A DNA stretch of 64,000 nt from Aporrectodea caliginosa (lineage: Eukaryota; Annelida; Clitellata; Crassiclitellata; Lumbricidae), in the NCBI GenBank assembly GCA_020284085.1, contig JACEVL010006418.1, positions 241,001 to 305,000 of the forward strand, given 5' to 3'. Position 1 is the stretch's first letter; every line of letters begins with the position of its first letter. The position numbers were made by a program, and so were the translations under genes. A model generated the notes under the pieces. The model did no database searches. It saw only the letters and a list, made by a program, of their open reading frames with translations, and had not been told where the DNA came from. This document shows, in pieces, positions 12,119-23,339 of this stretch.

Positions 12119-13064
12119 CACTGTGTCCGGATAAAAAGGAACCCATTTTGTTATCATGAAAATAAACTAGTAAATATTCATCGATTTTTAAAATTCCAAA
12201 ACCATTTTAATTGAGATAATTTGCTAACATGGTTAAAATGTAAAATTTCCTGTCATCAAATAATTACGTCATAATGACGTCATTTGCATCAAAATTTAAG
12301 TATGACAAAAATTGTTGCGTCGGATGATCGGATCGTCGTAAAACGGAAATCCATTTAACAGAACCAGGCGGGAAAATAAGTGGAACTTTTCCCCGTGATT
12401 GTTTGCTGTCGGAAAAATTGTTGTTTGATATCCAGGGTATATTCGGATTATTACACATTCCAACAAGATGGCGCTCCAGCTCACTGAGCTCGTGAAACTG
12501 TTGAACTGACAAAGGATACTCTGGATTTCATGCCTCCTAATCTTTGACTGCCAAACAGCCCGAACTTTAATCCCGTTGATTACAAGATTTGGGGACTAAT
12601 GCAATAGAAGGTTTACAGGACAAAGATCAGAGACATTGAAGAACTCCGTGCGCGTATTGTTAATGCATGGGATGAATTTGATCAGCTGGTTATCGCTGCT
12701 GCCTGTGGCGCGCTCGTCTTGAAGCTTGGGTTGAGGCAGAAGGTGGACACTTTGAGCACGCCTTGTAGTCTAATATTATTCAAATGTAAAAATTAAATTA
12801 AACTAAAATTTATAATTGATGAATGACAGTTTAAAATAATATTGAAAATTTTAGATGATTTTTGTGCCGTCCTTGACACTCGAATTTTGATGAAAATGAC
12901 GTCATTATGACGTCATTATTAAATAACGAAAACTTTTATACTTTATCCAGTATTTAGCAAATTATGTCAGGATTAAAATGGTCTTGGAATTTTAAAAATC
13001 GATGAATATTTACTAGTTTATTTTCATGATAACAAAAGGGGTCCCTTTTTATCCGGACACAGTG
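12119..13064 (+). mobile_element. Deleted mariner-family (IS630/Tc1/mariner) transposon, 946 bp
   Basis: The ends are CACTGTGTCCGG... and ...CCGGACACAGTG, flanked by TA on both sides (12117-12118 and 13065-13066), the expected TA target duplication. The termini are inverted copies over roughly 185 bp (12119-12303 and 12880-13064) with scattered differences. The interior keeps only the C-terminal part of a transposase, so the element is internally deleted and immobile on its own. Both repeats contain paired TGACGTCA-type palindromes. Confidence 0.93.
12453..12768 (+). pseudogene. Mariner transposase C-terminal remnant
   Basis: In one frame the sequence reads QQDGAPAH (second catalytic Asp), then PNSPNFNPVDYKIWG (third catalytic Asp region), then an EELRARIVNAWDEF-type segment and a terminal EGGHFEHAL-like end before TAG. 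About 36 residues separate the second and third catalytic Asp, near the DD37D spacing of maT-like mariners. In-frame TGA codons interrupt it after APAH and before LPNSP, compatible with CGA-to-TGA and TGG-to-TGA decay. The first catalytic Asp and the DNA-binding domain are missing. It is a clear transposase fossil with no function expected. Confidence 0.88.
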
Positions 13065-13066
13065 TA

Positions 13067-13908
13067 TATGCAAGTTTATGCTGATTATAGAGACCAGGTT
13101 ACAAGGTTCTGGGTGACAGCAACAGCAGCTGCAGAAGTAGAAGGCTGCCTGCTGTCAAGGGGTGCAGCTGCTGTTGTCTTTACCACCAACATATTAGAAA
13201 CCTGTCTTGAAAATCGTTCTTTGCATCAACCAGCCATGTAATGCTTTTGTGAGGCGCTCAAAAGCAGAGATATCAAGTGTCTTTATACGCATTGAAACCG
13301 ACAAATAAACAGTTTATGTTTAAGTCTTTCTGTGGCATCTATGGCTGTTTGTTTCACCCTTTCCCCCTAGCTTTATTCATGAGTTTCCGATCCCTTTATA
13401 TTATTTGTTTCTTTGCTTGGCGTAAGGTTAAGGGGTCTGTGTGAAGAATCGTTTGTCCGTGACAAAATGCCATAGACATGTACCTATTTTTATTCATCTA
13501 CGTCTGGCTTGCTTTGCAACATTTGGCCAGTTGCAATGTGTTTGGTTTGAGACAAAGACAACGAGCCATAGCATGCAGACTGCAGTGAAGAGAGTGATAT
13601 AGAGAGTTTGCCCGATGAGAAAGACTCCTCCGTTCTTTCTTCCAGCCATTTCTGTTTACCTCTGATAGACATTTCGTTTTGTTTAAGTTTCGTGCTTGGC
13701 ACTTGATTCGTCGGCGTCGTCGGCTGCGATGCCTTGGCTCTGACCAGAGCTCATAAAGTTGAAAGCCTGATCCCGGTTGTTCCAAGTGATGACGCATTCT
13801 CTGTGGACCGACTGTCAGACTTCTCCTCAGATATATCGCTTTGTATTTCGTGACTGGACTGCATGACCACACCATAGGGACATTGCACGCAGGGTTTATT
13901 GGAGACTC
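13067..13908. other. No recognisable gene
   Basis: Unique-looking sequence between the mariner and the ATAC array. Open frames stay short and match nothing known. Confidence 0.5.
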
Positions 13909-14013
13909 AACATACATACATACATACATACATACATACATACATACATACATACATACATACATACATACATACATACATACATACATACATACACATA
14001 CATACATACATAC
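13909..14013. repeat. ATAC tetranucleotide array
   Basis: About 25 CATA units, nearly perfect. The array lies directly upstream of a SINE-like unit, so it may have grown from the poly-CATA tail of an earlier insertion; this is inference. Confidence 0.93.
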
Positions 14014-14158
14014 TGCTCGTCACATACCCCGGGTTCGCTTCCCGGTATCGGTTTATCAGAGATTATTTCTCGGATCTTTACTGCGGGTGGCTCGGTCGCA
14101 TTAGAAACGTGGAGTACAATACAACACACAATACAACACATCACAATACAATACATAC
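14014..14158 (+). mobile_element. SINE-like unit with tRNA T-arm (copy A)
   Basis: Bases 14029-14045 form a perfect tRNA T-arm: a 5-bp stem CCGGG/CCCGG around the loop TTCGCTT, which overlaps a pol III B-box. The unit ends in a tail of imperfect AATAC/AACAC repeats (about 14115-14158). No full tRNA cloverleaf can be drawn upstream, because the ATAC array begins there. A tRNA-derived SINE fragment is the best reading. Confidence 0.6.
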
Positions 14159-14161
14159 ATA

Positions 14162-14369
14162 CGGTGCCTTGCAGCTGGAGGGTTGCGGGTTCGAACACCT
14201 AAAGTCGCCGCGTAGGGACCCTGGGCAAGTCCTTCACTGCAATTGCTCATGCGCTTCGGCGTGAAACTCCGATTCAGCGTTCGCGCAGTAGTCGGGAGCG
14301 CCTCTGAATGGGAAATCTGGTAGGGGCGCTATAACAAGTGTTCAAATACAATACAATACAATACATTAC
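14162..14369 (+). mobile_element. tRNA-derived SINE (copy B)
   Basis: A B-box-like GGTTCGAACAC lies at 14188-14198. The body contains GCTCATGCGCTTCGGCGTGA, then GGAGCGCCTCTGAATGGG, then GGGGCGCTATAACAAG, and ends in AATAC repeats. From CTGGAGGGTTGC onward the same body and tail recur at 32515-32706, so this is a repeated element and not a one-off sequence. A clear A-box was not identified. Confidence 0.8.
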
Positions 14370-15650
14370 TTCATGCTTGCAGCTGTTTGTTCATAGTTGA
14401 TTATGAAATTGCTTCATATTACCCAAGTCATCATCGGTCTTTAACTGGATTAGATCCATAATTTGTGTCCCCTGTGGATATCCTTTGAAGACGTGGATTT
14501 TCCTGGGGATAAAAAAACTCTCTGCTCCGTTGTTGACTTGGATCCGAGGGTTTTTCTGTCCAGTGGGTGAACTGTTGATTGGAAAATGGTAAACGAGATG
14601 AAACGAGGAGCTGGCGAGACATGCAGACGAGATGTTTCGGCGTTATTAGTTTTGCGGCATCACATTCCAGGAGGTTCATCTACTGAGATTTTCATGCATA
14701 GATGTATGCACGCATGTATGTCATGTAATGCACGTGAGTGTACAATTACAAGACGACCTCATGAAAATAAGGGAAAATGTACAGACAGTAAAAATGTGCT
14801 GTACGGTTTTCTCTGTATACACAACATTGTAGAGGGGTATCGTGACTGTGACAGAGAGAGACATCCGTCACTAATGGTACAACCATGACACACCCAAGCA
14901 TATCTTTATCAGCCTCGACCGCCAACCCAAGGACTTCTTGGGTTGGGCGAGTTTATGTGAAGATCAAATGGTTGCTCCATCCAGCGATTTACTTGAAGAT
15001 TATCGGCGATACCCAATCAGCTTGAAATAGCTTCTGTGCTATTTAATGTTGATTGGATATTGCTTTTATTTTCTTCAAGATCTTCTTGACAGCTTGTCCC
15101 ATATAGAACGAGCTGTTATGACGTCGTAGCAGTTGGCTTTTATTTTCGGTTTGAGATTTTTAGACACTCAGATACACGGCCTCATTCTCGAAGTTAGAAA
15201 ATTAAGACCTTACAATTACCCAGGACCCGATCCTGAGGACATGTTGCGATTGGGATGAGGCGAGGCAGGCTTAGAATTCTAAAAGGTCTCACATCGCTAT
15301 TTACTTATTTAGACATTTATTATTGGAAAAGTTAATCTACATTTAGAGACAATCATAAGGTATTTGAAGATGTTATCCGGCTAATTTTATAAGCCATATT
15401 ATGAGGATACTTCAGTTTTCATGAAATAGATTGAGCAGAGCGCCTCTGACTGAAGCATTAGTAGGCTGACGTCATTAATGTTCTGAAAGTAGATTAGATA
15501 ATTTAAACATTTTGCAGAGATGATTAAAGCCAAGTCATCTTAATATTACATTCGCTGTGTTTACATGGCAGGGAAATGGTTACTTGGAAATCATTGGTTC
15601 TGAACTGTTACAGTCTGTTTCTGCTAATTCTTGAGTCCTTATACAAATTA
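14370..15650. other. No recognisable gene
   Basis: Mixed sequence with short unrecognised open frames. Palindromic ATGCAT/GCATGC clusters occur at about 14690-14735. Nothing more is supported. Confidence 0.45.
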
Positions 15651-15654
15651 TACA

Positions 15655-16042
15655 AATGTACATGATATGAATATGGATCTGGCAGTGCATGCATGTGATA
15701 TGAATGCACATTTGAATATGAATCTGGCAGTGCATGCATGTGATGCCATGAATGCGCATTTGATGCATGCGTGATATGAATCACCAACCTGTAACTTATT
15801 TTTATGCATGTGATATGAATGCAACATGTCCTCTATGAATCTGGCGGTGCACATGTGATGTGAATGCACATTTGAATATGAATCTGGCAGTGCATGCATG
15901 TGATCACGGGTGAATGCACATTTGAATATGAATCTGGCAGTGCATGGATGTGATGTGGTGATTGCCATGCATGTGCGCATGCTGTTGATACATCAATGCG
16001 TGATTTTATGAACGATCACCAACCTGTAACTTATTTTTATGT
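15655..16042. repeat. 45-bp-class minisatellite rich in ATGCATG / AATCTGGCAGTG
   Basis: Units built from GAATGCACATTTGAATATGA, ATCTGGCAGTGCATG and CATGTGAT recur about five to six times between 15655 and 15965 with length variation. The block ATCACCAACCTGTAACTTAT plus a following T-run occurs twice (15779 and 16015). It is imperfect and tandem, with no unique spacers. Confidence 0.85.
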
Positions 16043-16480
16043 CATCATTCATCTGGATTTGGCCTTGATGCTTTTACGCCCAACCGCGTCTCTCCTTTAT
16101 GTCCTCTCATAAACACCAGCAGTCGGCCGCGAAGGCGGTTCACATCTGATGTCCTATGAATTCTTTATCTTTAACGCTGAGGTCTCTATGGCGTAGGCTG
16201 TAAGTCACGGGTAAAGCCACTAGCAGCTGTAACTTACCCACATCTGGCCAGTCTCTTCGAGTTCATTGAACGATAACCACAAACCTCACAACAGGACACC
16301 AACGCACAGACCTCGTTTGGAGTCATTCTGGGATGTGTATATCGCAGGCAACGAATGCCACATGAGAATGCAACTGTGGTATTTGATTGCTACTAAGGAG
16401 ATTTCCTATCGACCGATCTGGTTCGTTGCACACAGCTTCTTCCTTCACACCACCACCACCTCCAGCTTATTTCCCTACAC
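16043..16480. other. No recognisable gene
   Basis: Ordinary sequence between two repeat blocks; nothing recognised. Confidence 0.45.
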
Positions 16481-16483
16481 TCC

Positions 16484-16709
16484 TCCTCTTCCTCCTCCTT
16501 CTCCTGCTCCTCCTTCTTCTCTTCCTTCTCCTTCTTCTCCTCCTCTTTCTCCTCCTCCCTCTTCTCCTCTCTTCCTCCTCTTCTGCTCCTCCTCCTCCTC
16601 CTCCTCCTCTTCCTCCTCCTCCTCCTCCTCCTTCCTCCTTGCTTCTTCTTCTCCTCCTACTCCTCCTCCACCTCCTCCTCCACCACCTCCTCCTTCTCCT
16701 CCTCCTTCT
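16484..16709. repeat. CCT/CTT polypyrimidine tract
   Basis: About 225 bp of imperfect TCC/CTC/CTT triplets on the + strand. The 209-codon frame (16266-16895) and the others crossing it encode Ser/Pro/Leu runs only and are not gene candidates. Confidence 0.92.
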
Positions 16710-17773
16710 GTCAAAGATGATTGCTTGCTCGGCGTCGTTCGTGGACGTATTATTTCATGTTTTGTGGAAACAGAATCGATTCATTATTTCATAGATTCCT
16801 TTCTTCTGATTTACGACCCAGTGGCACGAGGTCACGAGGTCACGATGTGCGTCTTCTTCCTAGACATCACCATCGATGTTCAGTTCAGTAAGTGAAGTCC
16901 TCCTCCTCCTCCTCTCCATTCCCATCAACAATACCCTGAGGTTTAAGAGGGTTTGTTTCAAATAGTTGCAAATGCTTCTTACAGTTTGTTTGTAACTTCT
17001 GCGTGTCAGGCCAATCGTTTTTTAAATCCCAGAACTTGTCGGCCAATCTCTTTTTTAAATCCTACAAAATGTGTTGTCCAATCTGTTTCAAATGGGAGAT
17101 TCTACCCTTCTGAAGAGTGAGATTAACGTGTGGGGTTGGTTGAAGCGACCTCTGACAGAAGACTATTTAGATAATTGGCATTCTTTATCTAGATCAATCA
17201 GAGCTTGCTTGCAATAAGTTCTTGTACAGTGTTTGGTTTATCTCTGCATTTAGCACATGTAGGCCATTACGTGCTTCATAGCAAAAAAACGTCTTATCTC
17301 TGGCTTATCCACCTTTTCAGAAACCTCTCATTTCCATTTCAATCTTAGGTTTAAGCTGTGATGCTGCTCAGTCTCCTTCTGATAATATTTTTTTCTCAGA
17401 GACTGCCATTTCTAATCCGTTGCAGGATCAGGATCCGTGTTTCTCCGGATAATCCTAACCCTGTCTACATTTGCGATGAGATAAAACTAGTCTTAAGCAT
17501 AGCAACAGTCATGCTACATGTCATGATCCTGATTGTAAATCTGTGATTACCTAGCGATAATCCTTACCTTAATTCTCCGTCTGAGCCTTATACCTTGATG
17601 CCAACAGTTTGACATCAACGAGACATGTAACGGATGAAGTGAAACAGGCAGACGACACGAAACCTCAGAGGACCTCCTTGAAAGAGAACTGATGACTTTC
17701 AGCTGAATAATTTAGAGATGTTTACTCACTCACCATCTTGTGGCTTAGACGAGCGTCATTTCACACTACACAC
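16710..17773. other. No recognisable gene
   Basis: Unique-looking sequence with short open frames and no motifs. Confidence 0.45.
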
Positions 17774-17982
<209 letters not shown>

Positions 17983-18433
17983 ACTACTTCAGTGACATTC
18001 TCCACTTTTATCTGGCTTATTGATCCTGGCTGGATATAGAAATGACTGTATACTTCGTTCTAAAATGCCTGAAGACGACAGACTTTCGTAACTACTTAGT
18101 AGAGCAATGTGTGTTTCGAGAGCTGAGCAAATAAGATATCCAACTATGGATCGTCTGATTATGTGATGGTTCCCTGCAGAAAACAAGCAGCAGGTCCTGA
18201 GTCTAAGATCGGATTCTATGTTTAATGCATAGGAACCTGGAAGATGTTCGCTACGCAGCAAAGACACACATCAAGCACATCAGCTGCGAATCATTAGTTA
18301 AAAGCGCTGGGTTTTTTTTGCTTCTGGATTTGCTCAACGGTTTTTTTAATCCATTTCTTTCTGGACTCAGTTGCTATTCTGTACCGGCGAAGACCTGAGA
18401 CGCAGTCATCGAGCGGGAAGCGCTACAGGGAAG

Positions 18434-18444
18434 ATGGAGAGCTT

Positions 18445-18475
<31 letters not shown>

Positions 18476-18565
18476 GTGCTGGCTGCCGGTGGTTGGTTTT
18501 TAGTTTGCTTTATTAGCTTTATTAGAAGAAAAAAGAAGAAGAAGCGGTCGAAGAGACAAAGCTGA
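18434..18565 (+). CDS. Possible 43-aa leucine-rich membrane microprotein (speculative)
   Basis: An ATG in strong Kozak context (A at -3, G at +4) opens a 43-codon frame. Residues 4-13 are ten leucines encoded by a CTG run, followed by AVLAAGGWFLVCFISFI, making a hydrophobic segment long enough to cross a membrane. A strongly basic tail RRKKKKKRSKRQS ends it. A hydrophobic segment followed by Lys/Arg is the layout of a single-pass signal-anchor peptide, but a CTG microsatellite can produce it by chance. No neighbour gene, promoter or poly(A) signal supports it. Treat it as a candidate only. Confidence 0.15.
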
Positions 18566-18800
18566 GGAGATTGTGGCTCCACTGTGTATCATCGTCCTCG
18601 CCATAAGCCAGGTGAGAACATCTGCAGGGGATGACGACCGACCAGCTTTGGGTCGGTTAATTATTCTGCGCTATATAGCATAATTATCTGACTGATTAGC
18701 TGCATGGGCCTTTCAAAGATGAAATCCCGCGTCTCGACGGTTTGCAGGTAGCTGCTGTTACGTGAGCGCACTGCTGGCGAATGGAATGCCTGTTGTTGGT

Positions 18801-18809
18801 GGAGAGAGA

Positions 18810-18889
<80 letters not shown>

Positions 18890-18894
18890 GGAGA
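18801..18894. repeat. GA dinucleotide array
   Basis: A nearly perfect GA array of about 90 bp on the + strand, with a few GGAG interruptions. Confidence 0.93.
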
Positions 18895-19039
18895 GGCCGG
18901 CCATTGTCAGATCGACTCTTTTCAAGTGGCTAATGGGAATCCTGTTCTACATCGGTGTCGCCGTCGTCGTCCACGTCTTCTTCTTTCTTATCGATCTCGC
19001 TGCTGTGTCTGTCGGCAACGCTGACGCCCATTCAATACC

Positions 19040-19210
19040 GACGAGAAGAGGAGGAGGAGGACGAGGAGGAGGATAAGGAGGAGGAGGAGGAGGAGGAGGA
19101 AGACGAGGGAGGAGGAGGGAGGAGGAAGACGAGGGAGGAGGAGGGAGGAGGAAGAGGGAAACAGGAGACTCAAAAAGAAGAAAAAGTAGAAGAGGAAGAA
19201 GATTAGAAAT

Positions 19211-19241
<31 letters not shown>

Positions 19242-19392
19242 TAGAACAAGAAGAGGAGGGGAGGAAGAGGAGGAGAAGGAGGAGGAAGAGGAGGAGGAGG
19301 AGAAAGAAGAAGAAAGAAGCAGACGAAGAAGAAGAAGAGGAGGAGAGGAGAGAGGAAGAGAGGAAGAGGAAGAGAGGAAGAAGAAGAAAGCA

Positions 19393-19437
<45 letters not shown>

Positions 19438-19440
19438 GAG
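19040..19440. repeat. GGA/GAA polypurine tract ending in a GAT array
   Basis: About 340 bp of imperfect GAG/GAA triplets, then a clean GAT array at 19391-19434. The opposite strand is polypyrimidine. All open frames here are Glu/Arg or Ser/Leu low complexity. Confidence 0.92.
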
Positions 19441-19544
19441 GACGAATAGAAGAATAGAACGAAGAGAAGGAAATAAATGAGTCCTGGAGAACTGTGAACA
19501 ATTAATCAGTTTCAGGCGTCTGTTTAATTCTTAGATCGAGCCAA

Positions 19545-19755
19545 TAGCAGCAGCAGCAGCAGCAGCAGATGGAGAGGTGGAATACTCGGAGGGATCGTTG
19601 ATCAGATGGATTAATTAGTCCAGCTGCTGCTGCTGCTGCTGCTGCTAGCTGCTGGTGGTGGTGGTGGTGGTGGTGGTGGTGGTGGTGGTGGTGGTGGTGG
19701 TGGTGGTGGTGGTGGTGGTGGTGGTGGTGGTGCTGCTGCTGCTGCTGCTGCTGTC
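19545..19755. repeat. CAG run, then CTG, TGG and TGC runs
   Basis: A CAG run (19545-19568) is followed 55 bp later by a CTG run (19622-19647), a TGG array of about 80 bp (19651-19730) and a TGC run. The CAG and CTG runs are inverted copies. Confidence 0.93.
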
Positions 19756-20188
19756 TTCTTCTGCTGCTGTAATTTCCACTGTGACCTGTTAGTTGAGGAT
19801 TTGCAGACGATGGACAGAGAGGTTAAGGCTTCGTTCGACGTGTAACGTAATGTAACAGATGTCTGTGTTTTACCTGCAGGCAGAGTCACGTGTCATTTAC
19901 GGTGGTTTGAGTCGATAGAACGATGTTTAGCATCCACAATATGCCGCTATAATTATTGTAACAGATTTAGAAGTTACTACAGCTATGTGCTGTCAGTATA
20001 CCACCCAGCTGATCAATTAAGATTAGGTAAACAGACACTGACAGTAACATCCAGTGTTTCAATTGAGATTAGGTAAAAACGGTTCTTTCAGTAGTAACCA
20101 TAAACCATCCTGTGAAACTATGATCCCGCAACTCAACTGAACTTGCGCGGCCCCGTATCTGAAAAAAATTCAACCCGCTCCAAACCTT
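19756..20188. other. No recognisable gene
   Basis: Ordinary sequence. ATTGAGATTAGGTAAA and a close variant repeat near 20020 and 20065. Nothing else is seen. Confidence 0.4.
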
Positions 20189-20189
20189 A

Positions 20190-21142
20190 TTAAATACTAG
20201 CAATTTTTACCCGGCGTTCGCCCGGGTTTTCCCCAGGCGTAATTTTTAACGGCTGCAAATAAAGGCTACTTACTTACTATATTTGCTGATGGGCTTCAAA
20301 TATTTAAAAAAAATGTCCATATATCTGAATGGAAACGATATTTAGAGGTGAACATAGTTGCTTTGCCCGTGTACTGCACGGGTTATCTCTACCTTATAAT
20401 TATAGGCAATATTATTATTTTGTTCCCCGTTCTTTACGGTTTATCTCTACCTGAAATAGGCGTATTATTTTGTTCCCCGTACTACACGGGTTATTTCTAA
20501 AATAATAGGCGTATTATTTGCCGTTGGCCAGCGTGACGTAAGATTGCATATTTAGCCGCGTGACGTAATTTAAGATTGCATATTAATTTTAGTGACGTGA
20601 ACAAATGGGCATGCTTATAATGTCCATAAATCGGAATTGAAAGCAAATTATGAGCTGAAAGTAATTGGGATGAGATAGAAATTCGAATAGCTAAAGTAAG
20701 TTTCGAGTTGCTTTGACCTAGAAAATCGGCAATGGCCGTGGTTGCAAAAAATGTGAGCTTAGTGTAATTAGGTCACCAAATCTGTAAATGGTTGCGCTGA
20801 CCTAGAAATTCGCCCGTGGCGACTTCTGATTGGTTGCTAGATGCTCCGTGTGACGTAAGATTGCTTATTAAGCATGCGTGACGTGAACAAATGGCCTTAC
20901 TATGGGCGGTATTGAAATAAGCTCGCTGAAAAGTTAAATTTAAAATGGCCATATATCGGCGTTTAAATAAAATTGCGAACTGAAAATAGTCGCGTTGACC
21001 TAGACGTTGCGTAATAATGCTTTGTAAATTTTTTCAACTCGCTAAACCGTTCCGTTTCGGAGCCTTTAGCCGGACAGCGATGCATTGCAAACATACATAC
21101 ATACATACGGAAGGACAAACTTTAAGAATTATAGTATAAGAT
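20190..21142. mobile_element. Dispersed repeat of about 950 bp, probable degenerate non-LTR or non-autonomous element
   Basis: It begins ACTAGCAATTTTTACCCGG with CGTTCGCCCGGG, and ends in a CATA run followed by ACAAACTTTAAGAATTATAG and TATAAGAT. A start of this type and an end of CATA repeats plus a short AT tail recur in many invertebrate interspersed repeats. Internally GTGACGTAAGATTGC, GTGACGTGAACAAATGG and TTGACCTAGA each occur two or more times, so it has a tandem internal structure. No coding potential was found. The boundaries and class are inferred from general familiarity, not from an alignment. Confidence 0.55.
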
Positions 21143-21370
21143 GTAAACATTTGGCATGTGGACCATTTAATCTGACCCAACGCCGTAGTCTACGGGGCAA
21201 TCTGAAATTGTAAATTATACAATTGAACCCAACGATATGATTTGGATTTTAAAAAACCTCGCCTAACAGAAGGATCGCTTGCGTCTGATAGTGTTATGCT
21301 TGTGATTGCAACAGTTGATCCGGGTTTGTAGTTGACTAAGTAGAGACAAACATTGATCTGACGACTGTTA

Positions 21371-21474
21371 TAGATATATACGTTTATATATATATATATA
21401 TGTACATATATTTATATTGTATATATAATATATAATATATATTATATAATATATAGATATATTATATATATATG
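21371..21474. repeat. AT-rich TATA repeat
   Basis: About 100 bp of nearly pure A/T with TATA and ATAT units, partly palindromic. Confidence 0.9.
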
Positions 21475-21557
21475 GCGGTGATATAATTATGGAATGGATT
21501 GCGGCATTGCCATATTTAACCATTTTTCCATTTATATTAGATGTATGCATTAGGACA

Positions 21558-21603
<46 letters not shown>
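21558..21603. repeat. CTG trinucleotide run
   Basis: About 15 CTG triplets, essentially perfect. Frames crossing it encode poly-Ala or poly-Leu. Confidence 0.92.
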
Positions 21604-21604
<1 letters not shown>

Positions 21605-21880
21605 GGCTATCGATCGTTGCAGTCTGCAGCTGGCGTCGTTGCCTCCTTCCCTCTGGCGACGGGTTCTGCTGCTGTCTGGCACCAAAGATCGACCACGAGG
21701 CGGTCACAGATTTCGATGAGGATTCATCTTCTCCTTCTTCTCCAAGTGGAAGGAGGCATGAGTAGCAGACGTAGTATTACGACGATTCTCTCCTTCTTCC
21801 CCCTCCCCGACGGTCGCCATCTTTATCGTCGCGACTCAGTGATCTGCCATCTCAGGCGGAACGAAATAAAACCGTCTGAA

Positions 21881-21883
<3 letters not shown>

Positions 21884-21919
<36 letters not shown>

Positions 21920-21929
21920 TGGTGGGTGG

Positions 21930-21971
<42 letters not shown>

Positions 21972-22075
21972 ATGTGTGTGTGTGAATGCGTGTGCGTGTG
22001 TAGGTGGGTGGGTGCGTGCGTGTGTGTGCGTGCGTGTGTGAATGCGTGGGTGGGTGTGGGTGTGTTTGTGTGACA
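21884..22075. repeat. GT dinucleotide array with interruptions
   Basis: Three GT runs separated by GGTGGGTGG, GTATATG and GCGTGC variants. Confidence 0.92.
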
Positions 22076-22911
22076 TTCAAATGAATGGCTTCCTAAGTGT
22101 GAGGGCGTTGTTGCTTTTCCTCTTTGGTTAAATCCACAGCATTTATTGAAGAGACGTGATCTAATAATTGTCGGTAGCTTTAATGGCAGGATTTCAGAGA
22201 ACTGGAGAGTATCGAGTGACTAGCTCGAAGGAAGTCGTAATAGTAGGAAACGTTTGTCTTCTGTCTATTTCTTGATCTTTCTTCTGTGAATGGCAAACGT
22301 AATATGTTCAGCTATGAATGGAAATAAGTTTATTTACTCATCTCCATGCTAAATATGGCAAACTGATGACTTGGAGTTAATTGGACAAAACCAGCGAAAG
22401 CAAATTACCATCAATTATCGTCCCACTGTGTTATTAATGAAATGAATGAACAACAGATATTGTTCAGCTTCCAGTTTTTTCAGTTTTTCATAAGATAATT
22501 TCTGTGTCGAATTAAATCAGATAATATATATATTATATATATATATTTATTTATATATATATATATCATATATAAAGCCGATTGACATTAACATATAAAT
22601 AAATTTCACATTTTGAGAATAAAAATGGTAGAAACTTTAGAATTTTACCACTTGAGTTTATTTTTCCAGCAAATGTGGGTGCGACGAAGATTGCTTCAAA
22701 GTGAAATTGCATTCTCGGTATGGAAAGGGTGTGTGGAGTTTGCGTTGTTGGTAAGAATTGATGGATGATGATCGAAAATAAACTGAAGATTCTCTTCGAC
22801 GTGTCTTAAAGATACACCACTCAGTTATTTAAGATTGATAGAGATTTCAAAGTAAAACACATATTCGATAATAATCAGTGTATTGTAAGCTCTCATCTGC
22901 TGCTACTGTTG
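22076..22911. other. No recognisable gene; short AT repeat
   Basis: An ATAT cluster lies at about 22523-22575; the rest is ordinary sequence with no recognisable coding potential. Confidence 0.45.
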
Positions 22912-23158
<247 letters not shown>

Positions 23159-23339
23159 GACTGCTGCCACTGCTGGTGGTGGTTCTGCTTAAGAAGCAGG
23201 TCAGAACCAGTTAAGGAATCGGCGCAAGATGAAAGACTGACAAGAGATGTTTTGGAGCCAGATGACAGTTCAATGACCCGATCCGTGCCTATAATATAGG
23301 AAGAAGGAGGCCTCGGGCTACCTCTCTCTGTGTGTGCAT

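Noticed and set aside
15655..15970. CRISPR-like regularly spaced repeat
   Set aside because: Units are imperfect and tandem with no unique spacers, and the context is an animal genome.
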